Assembly (NCBI RefSeq): GCF_001644025.1
Contig: NZ_LUUK01000078.1
Coordinates: 1-64,000 of the forward strand
DNA: 64,000 nt
Source of the DNA: Methylomonas koyamae
Lineage (GTDB): Bacteria > Pseudomonadota > Gammaproteobacteria > Methylococcales > Methylomonadaceae
Direction: 5' to 3'
Shown here: positions 54,124 through 63,642 of the stretch, one piece after another
How the letters are laid out: every line of letters starts with the position of its first letter
Position numbering within the stretch: position 1 is the first letter of the stretch
The notes under the pieces: generated by a model
What the model was told of the DNA's origin: nothing
What the model saw: only the letters and a program-made list of their open reading frames with translations
Databases searched by the model: none
Program-made: the position numbers and the translations under genes

Positions 54124-54645
54124 TCAGCTCGCGCGCTCGATCAAGCCTTCCACCTGCTTGGCGAACACCTTGAGATCGCCCTTTTTGACGGTTGCGCGAG
54201 GAATGACGATGGCGGCGTCGAAATCGACGTAAATGTAGACGTAATCCTTATGGCGCTCGACGCGCAGCATGTCTTTCCACAGCGTTTTATGCTTGCCGCC
54301 CGGCGAGGTTTCCCGCAAGAACTCCGGCTCCGCCGTCAGATGGTGGATGCCGAACATGGCTTTTTTCTCGGCCTCGGTGTATTTATTGAAGAATTGGCGG
54401 CGCATGTCGATTTTCATGATGAAAGGCGACGCAAACGCCCAACCCAGCGCCAAGATCGTGATGTAGGCGGTGGTCATCATATCCACGTAGTACACGTAGT
54501 AAAACAAACCGATCGCCATCATCACGCCGGGGGCGAACAGGCGGTTGTTGCGGATTTTCTTTTGCATTTCCGGATCGCTTTTCAGCCTGAGTTCGTTGAA
54601 GTGAACCAGGTCTTCCTCGCGGAATTCGTATTCGATTTCTAACAT
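54124..54645 (-). CDS. YcxB-family membrane protein
   Basis: This 173-residue protein begins MLEIEYEFREEDLVHFNELR, has two helices (about 38-55 and 58-78) and a soluble C-terminal half with VERHKDYVYIYVDFDAAIVIPR, which fits the YcxB-like domain pattern. The function is not known. It lies 21 bp after the NDH-2 gene on the same strand, so both are probably one transcript. Confidence 0.7.
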   Translation of the reverse strand: MLEIEYEFREEDLVHFNELRLKSDPEMQKKIRNNRLFAPGVMMAIGLFYYVYYVDMMTTAYITILALGWAFASPFIMKIDMRRQFFNKYTEAEKKAMFGIHHLTAEPEFLRETSPGGKHKTLWKDMLRVERHKDYVYIYVDFDAAIVIPRATVKKGDLKVFAKQVEGLIERAS

Positions 54646-54666
54646 TGCGCTCGCTCGTCGGGTGGA

Positions 54667-55968
54667 TTAGTGCATCTTGATTTTGGCGTGGGTACTGCGC
54701 CGGAACAGGTTGGACAGGGTTAGCATCGCGGTGCGGAAATAGCCGTGAATCGCCACTTGGTGCATTTTGTACAGCGACAAATACACCACATAGGCGATGA
54801 AACCGCCGACGCTGACCGTACCCATCAGGCTGCCCATCAACGAACCGACCGTGCTGAATTTACCTAGCGACACCAGCGAGCCGTAATCGTGGTAAACGAA
54901 TTTAACCGGCGCCTTGCCGTTCAGACGGTTGACGATGGTCTTGGCAACGGCCGAGGCCATTTGATGGGCGGCCTGAGCGCGCGGCGGCACGTTACCGGCA
55001 TGGTCGGCCCAGGCGCAGGCGGCGCAGTCGCCGATCGCGAATACGTCGGGATCGCTGGTTTGCAGGGTTTGATCCACCACCAGCTGGTTGATGTGGTTGG
55101 TTTCCAAACCGTCCAGACTTTTCATCCAGTCCGGCGCCTTGATACCGGCGGCCCAGACTTTCAGATCGGCGTCGAACACCTCGCCGTCGTAGGTATGCAC
55201 TTCGGTCTCGGTGACTTCGGTGACTTTGCGGCCCAGCTTCAACTGGATGCCCAACTTGAGCAATTGGTCTTGGGTGGCTTGCGACAAACGCGGCGGCAAG
55301 GCTGGCAGCAATTGGGTGGCGGCTTCGATGATGGTGATGTTGACTTCTATCGAGCCTTCCAGGCCGTAAGTCGCCAGCAGTTTAGTGACCTCGTGCAATT
55401 CGGCGGACAACTCCACGCCGGTGGCACCGGCGCCGACGATGACGATGGACAACGGCTTGTCGCGTTGCCTGCTTTGGTTGGCGTAAGACTGGATGTAATA
55501 GGTTTCGACCAGCTGGCGCTGAAAGCGATAGGCTTGGGTAGTGGTGTCGATAAACATGCAGTGCTGGTCGACGCCCTTGATGCCGAAGGTGTTGCTGACG
55601 CTACCTACCGCCATCACCAAGCTGTCGTATTTGAAGCGGCGGGCCGGAATCAGTTCGGCGCCTTGTTTGTTGTTGATCGGTGCGACGATGATTTCCTTGG
55701 CGGCGCGGTCCAAGCCTTCCATGCGGCCGAACAGGAAACGGAAATGGTTGCGGTGGGCCTGAGCCATGTATTCGATTTCCTCGGCTTCGGCCAAGGTGCC
55801 GGAGGCGACTTCGTGCAGCAACGGCTTCCAGATGTGAGTCGAGGCGGCATCCAGTAGCGTGATCTCCGCCCGGCCGGACTTGCCGAGTTTTTTCCCGAGT
55901 TCGGTCGCCAGCTCCAGACCGGCGGCACCGCCGCCGACGATCAGGATTTTATGTAGTTCATCAGCCAT
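54667..55968 (-). CDS. ndh: NADH dehydrogenase type II (NDH-2)
   Basis: This 433-residue flavoprotein passes electrons from NADH to quinone without pumping protons. It has two dinucleotide folds: ILIVGGGAAGLELATELG at residue 8 for FAD and SIVIVGAGATGVELSAELHE near residue 175 for NADH. The DVFAIGDCAACAWADHAGNVPPRAQAA block is the late FAD site. A C-terminal hydrophobic, basic region anchors it at the membrane. It heads the two-gene unit with the YcxB-like gene. Confidence 0.93.
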   Translation of the reverse strand: MADELHKILIVGGGAAGLELATELGKKLGKSGRAEITLLDAASTHIWKPLLHEVASGTLAEAEEIEYMAQAHRNHFRFLFGRMEGLDRAAKEIIVAPINNKQGAELIPARRFKYDSLVMAVGSVSNTFGIKGVDQHCMFIDTTTQAYRFQRQLVETYYIQSYANQSRQRDKPLSIVIVGAGATGVELSAELHEVTKLLATYGLEGSIEVNITIIEAATQLLPALPPRLSQATQDQLLKLGIQLKLGRKVTEVTETEVHTYDGEVFDADLKVWAAGIKAPDWMKSLDGLETNHINQLVVDQTLQTSDPDVFAIGDCAACAWADHAGNVPPRAQAAHQMASAVAKTIVNRLNGKAPVKFVYHDYGSLVSLGKFSTVGSLMGSLMGTVSVGGFIAYVVYLSLYKMHQVAIHGYFRTAMLTLSNLFRRSTHAKIKMH

Positions 55969-56095
55969 TTATATTCTTCCCCAGTCAATAGCCGCGGCGC
56001 GGCATGGATGAAATCCCTCCACTTTATAGTGCATTCCGTTGTCCGGCATTATAACCAATCGCGCTCGGCCGCCCGCCGATTTTCCCGGCCGGGTT

Positions 56096-56905
56096 TCAGG
56101 CGCCGTAAACGGTGTGCAGCATCTTGGCGGACAGCAGCAACAACAACAGCGCGAACAGTTTTTTCAAGGCAGGTACCGGCAGGCGATGGGCCAGTCTGGC
56201 GCCCAATGGCGCGGTCACCACGCTGACTAGCGCAATCGCCGCCACCGCCGGCAAATAGATGTAGCCGAAACTATGGGCCGGCAGGCCTTCGACCCGCCAA
56301 CCGCTGGCCATGTAGCCCAAAGTGCCGGCCAGCGACAGCGGCAGGCCGACCGCCGCCGAGGTGCCGATCGCATTCTGGATGCGCACGTTGCACCAGCTTA
56401 GAAACGGCACGGTCAAAGAGCCGCCGCCGATCGCCACCAGCGCCGACACCGCGCCGATCAACAGGCCAACCAGGCTCAAACCCATGGCACCGGGTAGCTG
56501 TCGACTGGGCTTGGGGCGGACGTTGAGCACCATTTGCAGCGACACATAAGCCATGAACACCACGAAAAACAGGGCTAACGGTCGGTTTGGAATCAACGCG
56601 GCAACGAACGCCGCCGCGAAGGTGCCGGCGATAATGCCGGGCGAGAGCGTCCATACCACCGGCCAGATCACCGCCCCATGCCGATGATGGGCGCGCAGGC
56701 TGGCGATCGACGTCACGATGATGGCCGCCATCGAAGTTGCCAGCGCCATGTGTACCAAGTGAGCCGCGCCGAAGTTTTGCATTGCGAACAAAGTGGTCAA
56801 CACCGGCACCATAATGCCGCCGCCGCCGATACCCAGCAAGCCGGCAAAGAAGCCGACCGCAACGCCCAGACCCAGGTAGGCAGCAATCCAGTCTAGTTCC
56901 AGCAC
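56096..56905 (-). CDS. TauE/SafE-family membrane exporter
   Basis: This 269-residue protein of about eight helices has two related halves: LGVAVGFFAGLLGIGGGGIMVPVL near the start and SLVGLLIGAVSALVAIGGGSLTVPFL in the middle. The repeated glycine-rich GxGGG(x)xVP blocks define the TauE/SafE (DUF81) sulfite or sulfur-compound exporter family. The substrate here is unknown. The start is taken as GTG at 56905, preceded by AGAGG; an ATG upstream at 57010 adds a non-homologous lead. Confidence 0.85.
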   Translation of the reverse strand: MLELDWIAAYLGLGVAVGFFAGLLGIGGGGIMVPVLTTLFAMQNFGAAHLVHMALATSMAAIIVTSIASLRAHHRHGAVIWPVVWTLSPGIIAGTFAAAFVAALIPNRPLALFFVVFMAYVSLQMVLNVRPKPSRQLPGAMGLSLVGLLIGAVSALVAIGGGSLTVPFLSWCNVRIQNAIGTSAAVGLPLSLAGTLGYMASGWRVEGLPAHSFGYIYLPAVAAIALVSVVTAPLGARLAHRLPVPALKKLFALLLLLLSAKMLHTVYGA

Positions 56906-57072
56906 GAATGTTCCTCTTTCGGTAGAGCCGGTTGTTGTAAAAATTAGGTAGCCTTGGCCGATCTTTCGTTTGGCGCCACGGGTGACCGCTGTGTCGCGCG
57001 CGGCCACCAAACGCTTTGAAGTGCATGACTTGACGGCGGTGGTCGTCGAGGCGACTTAGCCTTCGCAGCGCG

Positions 57073-58224
57073 CTACAAATAGCGCAGCCACCGCCAATCC
57101 GGACGCGCCGCCTTGAAGGCTTCGAACCAGCGGCAGACCGGATACAGCATCAGCAACACCAGCAGCCAAATCGCGTAAACGCCGGGCAACCCGTAGCCGT
57201 AGTCCACCGGCAAGTCTTTCCGCCAAATGCCGCCGCCGGCGATGGCAGCGACCGGACCGTCGGTCCAATAGGCGATTAGCACCGCCAAACCGTGTATCAG
57301 GTAAAGATGGATCAAATAGTAAAACAGCGGGGTCTTACCGAACACCGGCAAAATCGGCAACAGCCGACCGCTGCTGGCTGCCAGGAACAGCAAGGCCGGA
57401 CCCAAGGTCATCAGCAAGTACAGCAAGGACGGCGGGTATTTATGGCAATTGATAAACGACAGCAGCGTGAATGCCGGGTCCGGGTAGCTTTGCCAGGGTT
57501 TGGGATCGCCATAAAGATTGCTGTAGCGCAGCGCGACAAATCCCAGAATCAGCGCGGTGCCCAATCCGGCCAGCCGCCGACCGCTTTGCCAGCCCGGCCG
57601 ACCGATCAGCCGGCCGAAACCGTAACCCAGCGCCATCACGCCGATCCACGGTATCAGCGGATAATAGGGATTCAGTTTCCAACCGGCGTCGAAATCGATG
57701 TCGTCGCCGGTGTGTAACACCGCCCACCACGGGCCGAACCCGCCCAAGTGTTCCGGTTTAATCCCGTCGAACAAATTATGGGTCGCCACCATGGTGCCGC
57801 CGAACGCCGCCACCCAAGCCAGCGGTAGTTTGACCAGGCCGGCCAACGCGATCATCGACCAGCCGATCGCCCATAAAACACCGGCGTCGAGCTGGCGCAA
57901 GTCGGCCCGGAAGTTCCAGGCAAAGGCTTCGACGGTCGCCACCAACACGACTAACAGCAGGCCGCGTTTGACCAGAAATTCGCCGAGCGGTGCGTCCGGA
58001 CCGCGTTTGGTCGCCCACAGATAAGCGCTGGTGCCGGCCAGGAACACGAACACCGCCGCGCAAAAATGGGTGATCCAGCGCGTCATGAACAGGGCCGGGG
58101 AGGTTTTGTCCAGGTCGGTCGGATCGAAATGGGCGTTGCTGAAAAAGTCGCGGGTATGGTCCAGCGTCATCAGTACCATCACCAAACCGCGCAGATTATC
58201 GAGAGCAGGAATGCGTTGATTCAT
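57073..58224 (-). CDS. DUF1624 / heparan-alpha-glucosaminide acetyltransferase-like membrane protein
   Basis: This 383-residue protein has about ten helices, beginning with IPALDNLRGLVMVLMTLDHTRDFF, the family hallmark (R, DH and RD). WITHFCAAVFVFLAGTSAYL and LGYGFGRLIGRPGW follow. The family is related to membrane acyltransferases that pass acyl groups across the membrane; the actual substrate is unknown. It is monocistronic, 163 bp downstream of the neighbouring TauE-type gene in transcription order. Confidence 0.82.
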   Translation of the reverse strand: MNQRIPALDNLRGLVMVLMTLDHTRDFFSNAHFDPTDLDKTSPALFMTRWITHFCAAVFVFLAGTSAYLWATKRGPDAPLGEFLVKRGLLLVVLVATVEAFAWNFRADLRQLDAGVLWAIGWSMIALAGLVKLPLAWVAAFGGTMVATHNLFDGIKPEHLGGFGPWWAVLHTGDDIDFDAGWKLNPYYPLIPWIGVMALGYGFGRLIGRPGWQSGRRLAGLGTALILGFVALRYSNLYGDPKPWQSYPDPAFTLLSFINCHKYPPSLLYLLMTLGPALLFLAASSGRLLPILPVFGKTPLFYYLIHLYLIHGLAVLIAYWTDGPVAAIAGGGIWRKDLPVDYGYGLPGVYAIWLLVLLMLYPVCRWFEAFKAARPDWRWLRYL

Positions 58225-58343
58225 AGCCTTGTGCTTGTTTAACGAGTGCGCTTAACGGTGCGTGGCCGGATTTGGGCTCAACCGGCGGCGAACGGCTCCC
58301 AACCTGTTCGTATTTTCGCGAGAAACGGGCGCGGCCGCCAATA

Positions 58344-58874
58344 CTAGCCGCCGAAACAAGCTTCGTTCATCGATAGCGCGGGCTGGCTGGGCGGCCGGCG
58401 CACGCCGATGAAGCGTTCCCGCCAGTACGGTTGATTCAAATCGGACACCATGACCCGACCGGTCCGACTACTGGGGGCATGCACGAAGCGGTCGTCGCCG
58501 ACGTAAATGCCGACGTGGGAGTAGGGCTTGTCGGTATTGAAAAACAACAGATCGCCCGGCCGGCGCTGCTCCGGATGGACGGCCGGCAACTGGGTGGCCA
58601 ACGAAAAGGTATCGCGCGGCAGACGCAAGCCTTGGCGGTTATAGACGTAATACACCAAGCCGCTGCAATCGAAGCCCTGGCTGGGCGAAGCTCCACCGTA
58701 AACGTAAGGCCGCCCCTGCAATTGCAAGGCCTCGGCGACCACCTTGGGCGCGTCGGCCGGTATTGCTTGCGGGGCGATATTCAGCGCCTTCTTGTCGTCG
58801 CCGGCGCAACCGGCCAGCAACGCGACCAATAGCGCTATCGGCAATATCGCTGGCGAAAAACGGAGCTTGAGCAT
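58344..58874 (-). CDS. NlpC/P60-family (C40) peptidase lipoprotein
   Basis: This 176-residue protein has a lipoprotein signal (LLVALLAGCAGDDKK). The C40 core includes GGASPSQGFDCSGLVYYVYNRQG with the catalytic Cys and YSHVGIYVGDDRFVHAPSSRTGRV with the catalytic His. Such enzymes cut cell-wall peptides (gamma-D-Glu-meso-DAP bonds in Spr-like members). An in-frame TTG five codons upstream is possible, but the ATG at 58874 is preferred. Confidence 0.88.
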   Translation of the reverse strand: MLKLRFSPAILPIALLVALLAGCAGDDKKALNIAPQAIPADAPKVVAEALQLQGRPYVYGGASPSQGFDCSGLVYYVYNRQGLRLPRDTFSLATQLPAVHPEQRRPGDLLFFNTDKPYSHVGIYVGDDRFVHAPSSRTGRVMVSDLNQPYWRERFIGVRRPPSQPALSMNEACFGG

Positions 58875-59365
58875 CGGTGCGGTTTTCAAGACGAAGTTGT
58901 GCCAATTATAGTCGGCCTGCCCGTTGTCCGCCCAGGCTTTGTATGTCAGCGCAGAGTCCCAACCGACGGAAACCGACGTTTTGCGCCGAAAAATGCACAG
59001 ACGAGCGCCGGAACGACTTTAGCCGCGAAGGTAAACGTCGGTCCACCCGTGGCCTATGAGTTGCCCCCCGTAATAACGCGAAAGCGCCCCCCGCCAAATT
59101 GACCCGCACTACCGAGAGTCCGACAAACACGAATTAAGCGCCAGCGTGAAGAATCCAACGGGCGATTGCGCCGCCGTTGCGACGATGCTAAGGTTCGCCG
59201 GCGGTCCGGGCGTGGCAAAAATCGCCGAGTGCCGGGCATGGAAATCAGTCGCGCTTCGCAATCGGACTCACCGGCGCGCCGTTTCCCCAGTTCGGTAACG
59301 CTTAACTCGAATCCAGGCTTTTCACCCGTCCCGATGTCGCCACACTCAACCGCATGTTTTAGCCG
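58875..59365. other. Gene-free stretch between the peptidase and the molybdenum hydroxylase operon
   Basis: 491 bp between divergent genes. No open frame has a credible ribosome-binding site, and no RNA or repeat structure was recognised. It must contain the promoter of the operon that begins at 59366. Confidence 0.35.
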
Positions 59366-59959
59366 ATGCCGAAAATAGTCGGAATTCTGTTGGCCGCCGG
59401 CGCTAGTCGTCGTTACGGCGCCGACAAATTGAGTCAATGCCTGCCGGATGGAGAACCTATTGCGCTACGCGCCTACCGGAATCTGGCGGAGGGTTGCGAT
59501 CGGGTCGTCGCGGTGGTTCGGCCGGACAATCAGGCCTTGGCCGAGCGTTTGCAAGCCGCCGGCGCCGAAGTCGCGGTTTGCCGCGATGCCGACCTGGGCA
59601 TGGGACACAGCTTGGCCCGCGGCGTGCAGGTGGCCTCGCCGGCCGGCGGCTGGTTGGTGGCGCTGGCCGACATGCCCTGGATATTGCCGAGTACGGTGAT
59701 CAAAGTCGCCGAGGCCTTGCGCGGCGGCGCCTTAGTGGCTGCCCCGGTGTTCAACGGCCAGCGCGGCCATCCGGTCGGTTTCGCCGAGGCATTGGCGCCT
59801 GAATTGATTGCATTGCAAGGCGATCAAGGTGCAAAATCGGTCATCCAAGCCCATCTTCATCAACTCATGCTGCTCGATTGCGACGACCCCGGTATTTTCC
59901 GCGACATCGACAGGCCCGAAGACTTACTCCCCCGACAATGCAAAAACCCGATCTGTTAA
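59366..59959 (+). CDS. MocA-like molybdenum cofactor nucleotidyltransferase
   Basis: This 197-residue protein has the nucleotidyltransferase signature ILLAAGASRRYGADKL and the metal-binding LADMPWILPSTV, with the late GHPVGF motif. MocA adds CMP to molybdopterin to make the MCD cofactor used by xanthine oxidase-type enzymes. The gene overlaps the xdhC-like gene by 22 bp and is followed by iorA- and iorB-like genes, so it prepares the cofactor for that enzyme. Confidence 0.87.
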   Translation: MPKIVGILLAAGASRRYGADKLSQCLPDGEPIALRAYRNLAEGCDRVVAVVRPDNQALAERLQAAGAEVAVCRDADLGMGHSLARGVQVASPAGGWLVALADMPWILPSTVIKVAEALRGGALVAAPVFNGQRGHPVGFAEALAPELIALQGDQGAKSVIQAHLHQLMLLDCDDPGIFRDIDRPEDLLPRQCKNPIC

Positions 59960-60741
59960 GTTTGCAACTTGAATTGCGCGACGCCCGCCGTCCGCACGCC
60001 CTGGCCACCGTGATCGAAATTCTCGGTTCGTCGTCGGCCAAACCCGGCGCCAAGGCACTGATCGGCGAAACCGGCGAGGTCCTGGCCGGCTGGATAGGCG
60101 GGGGTTGCGCGCAGGCGATGGCGGTCGATACCGCGCTAAAAGCCCTGGCCAGCGGCGAACCCTGCGTGATCGATGTCGATCTGACCGACGAAGTATTCGG
60201 CGCCGGCATGCCGTGCGGCGGCAGTATGCGGGTCTACGTCGAGCCGGTGGTGCCGAAACCGCGCGCCTGGCTGTTGGGCCACGGCCGCATCGTCGAGGCC
60301 TTGTGCGAATTCGCCGGTCGCCTGGGTTTCGACGCCATCGTTGACGATCATCAGGCCTTGCCGACACGCTTCCCCGGCGCCTGCCGGCTGATTACCGACG
60401 ATCAGCGCTATCAACAATTGCAACCGTTTGCCGGCGATTTTGTCGTCGTCGCCACCCACCACAAGGGCGATTACGACGCGTTGACCCAGGCCCTAAATTC
60501 CGAAGCCGGCTACATCGCATTGGTGTCCAGCCGTAAACGCGCGCAATTGGTGATTTCGCGCTTGGCCGGCGAAGGTTGGGACGAAACCTCCCTGAAGCGT
60601 ATCCGGGCGCCCGCCGGACTGGATTTAGGCGCGAAAACGCCCGAGGAAATCGCGCTAGCGATCGTTGCCGAAATGGTCGCGGTTCGGCGGGGCGCGGGTT
60701 GCGTACCGTTGAGCGGCCTCCCGGCAAGTCCGCCCGGTTAA
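59938..60741 (+). CDS. XdhC/CoxI-like molybdoenzyme maturation factor
   Basis: This 267-residue protein has an N-terminal XdhC block (ILGSSSAKPGAKALIGETGEVLAGWIGGGCAQA) and a C-terminal Rossmann fold (AWLLGHGRIVEALCEFAGRLGFDAIVDD). XdhC-type proteins bind molybdenum cofactor and deliver the sulfurated form to the enzyme. It starts in the end of the MocA-like gene (22-bp overlap) with no clear ribosome-binding site. Confidence 0.88.
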   Translation: MQKPDLLSLQLELRDARRPHALATVIEILGSSSAKPGAKALIGETGEVLAGWIGGGCAQAMAVDTALKALASGEPCVIDVDLTDEVFGAGMPCGGSMRVYVEPVVPKPRAWLLGHGRIVEALCEFAGRLGFDAIVDDHQALPTRFPGACRLITDDQRYQQLQPFAGDFVVVATHHKGDYDALTQALNSEAGYIALVSSRKRAQLVISRLAGEGWDETSLKRIRAPAGLDLGAKTPEEIALAIVAEMVAVRRGAGCVPLSGLPASPPG

Positions 60742-60831
60742 TTCGGCCGCTTTACCGGCCGACAACCGCCGTGTACGATGCGCCCACTCGCCACACGGCA
60801 TTTTTCGCGACACCTAACGGAGCGATAGACC

Positions 60832-61299
60832 ATGACCACGCTCGATATCAACGGCAAACGCCATAAAATCGATCTGCCCGACGACACGCCGCTACTGTGG
60901 GCCTTGCGCGACCGGCTCGGCATGACCGGCACCAAGTTCGGCTGCGGCATGGCGGTGTGCGGAGCCTGCATGGTGCATCTGGACGGCACCCCCACCCGCG
61001 CCTGCGTGACGCCGATCTCGGCGGCGGCCGGCAAGAAAATCGTCACGATAGAAGCCGTCGGCAACGACCCGGTCGGCCGCAAGGTGCAGGACGCCTGGCT
61101 GGCCTTGAATGTACCGCAATGCGGCTATTGTCAGTCCGGACAAATCATGTCGGCCACCGCGCTGCTCAAACAACACCCTCGGCCCAGCGATGAAGACATC
61201 GACAAGGCGATGAGCGTGAATTTATGCCGCTGCGGTACTTACCAACGCATCCGCGCGGCGATCAAACAAGCCGCGAGTCTGAACGAGGAGCCCGTATGA
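60832..61299 (+). CDS. Molybdenum hydroxylase small [2Fe-2S] subunit (IorA-like)
   Basis: This 155-residue protein carries two 2Fe-2S clusters. The plant-type cluster has [17 protein letters not shown] (Cys near residues 40-60), and the second is in QCGYCQSGQ and [11 protein letters not shown]. This is the isoquinoline-1-oxidoreductase/aldehyde-oxidase small-subunit pattern. Its TGA overlaps the ATG of the large subunit. There is no signal peptide, so export would be by hitchhiking on the large subunit's Tat signal. Confidence 0.92.
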   Translation: MTTLDINGKRHKIDLPDDTPLLWALRDRLGMTGTKFGCGMAVCGACMVHLDGTPTRACVTPISAAAGKKIVTIEAVGNDPVGRKVQDAWLALNVPQCGYCQSGQIMSATALLKQHPRPSDEDIDKAMSVNLCRCGTYQRIRAAIKQAASLNEEPV

Positions 61300-63629
61300 A
61301 CCGGCCGTTTTCCGATCGTCCCGGCGACGCGCTAAGCATCGTCAACGTCAGCCGCCGCGAGTTCCTGAAAACCAGCGCGCTGACCGGCTTCGTACTGGCC
61401 GCGGGCTTTCCGGCCATGTTGAAAGCCGACGAAACCGCATCGCCGCAAACCCCGGCAAAGTACGGCGCCGACGCGATGCCGCACGGCTGGATAGACGATC
61501 CGCTGGTGTTCGTTGCAATCGCCGCCGACGGCATGGTCACCATCGTTTGCCACCGCTCGGAAATGGGTCAGGGCGTGCGTACCAGTTTGCCGATGGTGGT
61601 CGCCGACGAACTGGAAGCCGATTGGGCACGGGTGAGGGTTGAGCAAGCGCCCGGCGACGAGGTCCGCTTCGGCAATCAGGATACCGACGGCTCGCGCAGC
61701 ACTCGGCATTTTTTCCTGCCGATGCGCCGGGTCGGCGCGGCGGCCCGGCGCATGCTGGAAACAGCGGCGGCGGCCAAATGGCGGGTGCCTCTCGAAGAGG
61801 TACGCGCCGAGCTGCATCAGGTCAAACATCTACCCAGCGGCAAGACCGTCGGCTACGGCGAACTGGCCAAGGCGGCGGCGAAACTGCCGGTGCCTGAACG
61901 AGATACCCTGCGATTGAAAGCGCCGACCGAATTTCGCTACATCGGCAAGGGCCAGTCGGATATTTACGACGGCGCCGACATCGTTTCCGGCAAGGCTCAA
62001 TACGGCATCGATACTCGACTGAAAGGCATGTTGTATGCCGTGATTGCCCGGCCGCCGGTCTTCGGCGGCAAGCTTAAGAGCTACGATGCCGGTGCCGCGC
62101 TAACCGTGAAGGGCGTGATCAAGATCGTCGAATTGCCCGGCAGTCCGCCGCCGGCCGAATTCAATCCGCTGGGCGGCGTCGCGGTGATCGCGACCAACAC
62201 CTGGGCGGCGATTCAGGGACGCGCGGCGTTGAAAATCGAATGGGACGCCGGCCCGCACGCCGGGTACGACTCCTCGGCCTACCAAGCCGAGCTGGAGGCG
62301 GCGGCGCGCCAACCCGCCAAGGTGGTCCGTCAGCAAGGCGATGTCGGGGCCGCGCTGAATTCCGCCGCCAAACGCGTCGAAGCCGAATATTACGTCCCGC
62401 ATCTGGCCCAGGCACCGATGGAGCCGCCGGCGGCGACCGCCCGCATCGGCAACGGCCGTTGCGAAGTGTGGGCTTGCACGCAAGCGCCGCAATTGAGCCG
62501 GGAAAAGGTCGCCAAATGGCTGAAACTACCCGAGGACAAGGTAACGGTTCACGTCACCTTGCTCGGCGGCGGCTTCGGCCGCAAATCGATGCCGGACTAT
62601 GTAATCGAAGCGGCCTTGCTGTCGCAAGCGATGGCCGGCAAACCGGTCAAAGTCACCTGGACCCGCGAAGACGATTTGCACCATTCCTATTATCACACCG
62701 TGACGCTCGATCGCCTGGAAGCCGGACTAAGCGCGGAAGGCAAACCCCTGTCCTGGTTGCATCGCACCGCCTCGCCGAGCATTTCCTCGACCTTTGTCGC
62801 CGGCAGCAAATTGCCGATGCCGGTGGAATTGGGCATGGGCGTGATCAACGTGCCGTTCGCGATCGAGCATCTACGCATCGAAACCGCCGAGGCCGAGGCC
62901 CATACCCGAATCGGTTGGTTCCGTTCGGTTTCGAACATTCCGCACGCGTTCGCGGTGCAATCCTTCGTCGCCGAGTTGGCGGCGGCGGCCGGCCAGGATC
63001 ACCGCGATTTTTTGCTGGCCTTGATAGGACCGCCTCGCAAAATCGATCCGCGCGGTCTCGGCGACCACTGGAACCACGGCGAATCGCCGGAACGCTATCC
63101 TATCGATACCGGCCGCTTGCGTCGGGTCATCGAAACCGCGACCCGCGAAGCCGGCTGGGGCCGAGCCTTGCCCAAGGGTCAAGGCCTGGGGCTGGCGGCG
63201 CATTACAGCTTCGTCACCTATGTGGCGGTGGTCGCCGAGGTTGCGGTCGGCGCGGACGGCAAACTGAGCATTCCCCGCATCGACATCGCCGTCGACTGCG
63301 GCCCGCAGGTCAACCCGGAACGGATACGCTCGCAAATCGAAGGCGCTTGCAATATGGGTGTCAGCTTGGCTACTCAAGGCGAGATCAGTTTCAAAAACGG
63401 CGCTGTGCAACAGGATAATTTCCATGCCTACCAGATTGCCCGTATCGACGATGCACCGCGCGAGATTCGGGTGCATTTGCTGCCGGCCGGCGATTTCGAT
63501 GTGCCGTTGGGCGGCGTCGGCGAACCCGGCGTGCCGCCGATCGCGCCGGCACTATGCAACGCCATTTTCGCGGCGACCGGCCGACGTATCCGTCATTTGC
63601 CGATCAAGGATCAGTTGGAAAGCGTTTGA
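61296..63629 (+). CDS. Molybdopterin aldehyde-oxidase-type large subunit (IorB-like), Tat-exported
   Basis: This 777-residue protein has a Tat signal with [15 protein letters not shown] near residue 20, then two xanthine-oxidase-type halves. It has the [22 protein letters not shown] block, [31 protein letters not shown] and the active-site [15 protein letters not shown], in which the Glu is the catalytic base. It likely oxidises an aldehyde or N-heterocycle in the periplasm. No fused or adjacent cytochrome c is seen, so its electron acceptor is open. The upstream in-frame lead from 61224 is rejected because the ATG at 61296 overlaps the small-subunit stop. Confidence 0.92.
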   Translation: MNRPFSDRPGDALSIVNVSRREFLKTSALTGFVLAAGFPAMLKADETASPQTPAKYGADAMPHGWIDDPLVFVAIAADGMVTIVCHRSEMGQGVRTSLPMVVADELEADWARVRVEQAPGDEVRFGNQDTDGSRSTRHFFLPMRRVGAAARRMLETAAAAKWRVPLEEVRAELHQVKHLPSGKTVGYGELAKAAAKLPVPERDTLRLKAPTEFRYIGKGQSDIYDGADIVSGKAQYGIDTRLKGMLYAVIARPPVFGGKLKSYDAGAALTVKGVIKIVELPGSPPPAEFNPLGGVAVIATNTWAAIQGRAALKIEWDAGPHAGYDSSAYQAELEAAARQPAKVVRQQGDVGAALNSAAKRVEAEYYVPHLAQAPMEPPAATARIGNGRCEVWACTQAPQLSREKVAKWLKLPEDKVTVHVTLLGGGFGRKSMPDYVIEAALLSQAMAGKPVKVTWTREDDLHHSYYHTVTLDRLEAGLSAEGKPLSWLHRTASPSISSTFVAGSKLPMPVELGMGVINVPFAIEHLRIETAEAEAHTRIGWFRSVSNIPHAFAVQSFVAELAAAAGQDHRDFLLALIGPPRKIDPRGLGDHWNHGESPERYPIDTGRLRRVIETATREAGWGRALPKGQGLGLAAHYSFVTYVAVVAEVAVGADGKLSIPRIDIAVDCGPQVNPERIRSQIEGACNMGVSLATQGEISFKNGAVQQDNFHAYQIARIDDAPREIRVHLLPAGDFDVPLGGVGEPGVPPIAPALCNAIFAATGRRIRHLPIKDQLESV

Positions 63630-63642
63630 GCGTTGGATCGTC

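Noticed and set aside
54889-55857. 322-codon open frame on the plus strand
   Set aside because: It is antisense to ndh, a clear NDH-2 gene, with no ribosome-binding site and a Gly/Asp/Val-rich shadow composition.
62240-63418. 392-codon open frame on the plus strand
   Set aside because: It is an out-of-frame reading of the IorB-like gene, very Arg-rich, and the true frame carries all family motifs.
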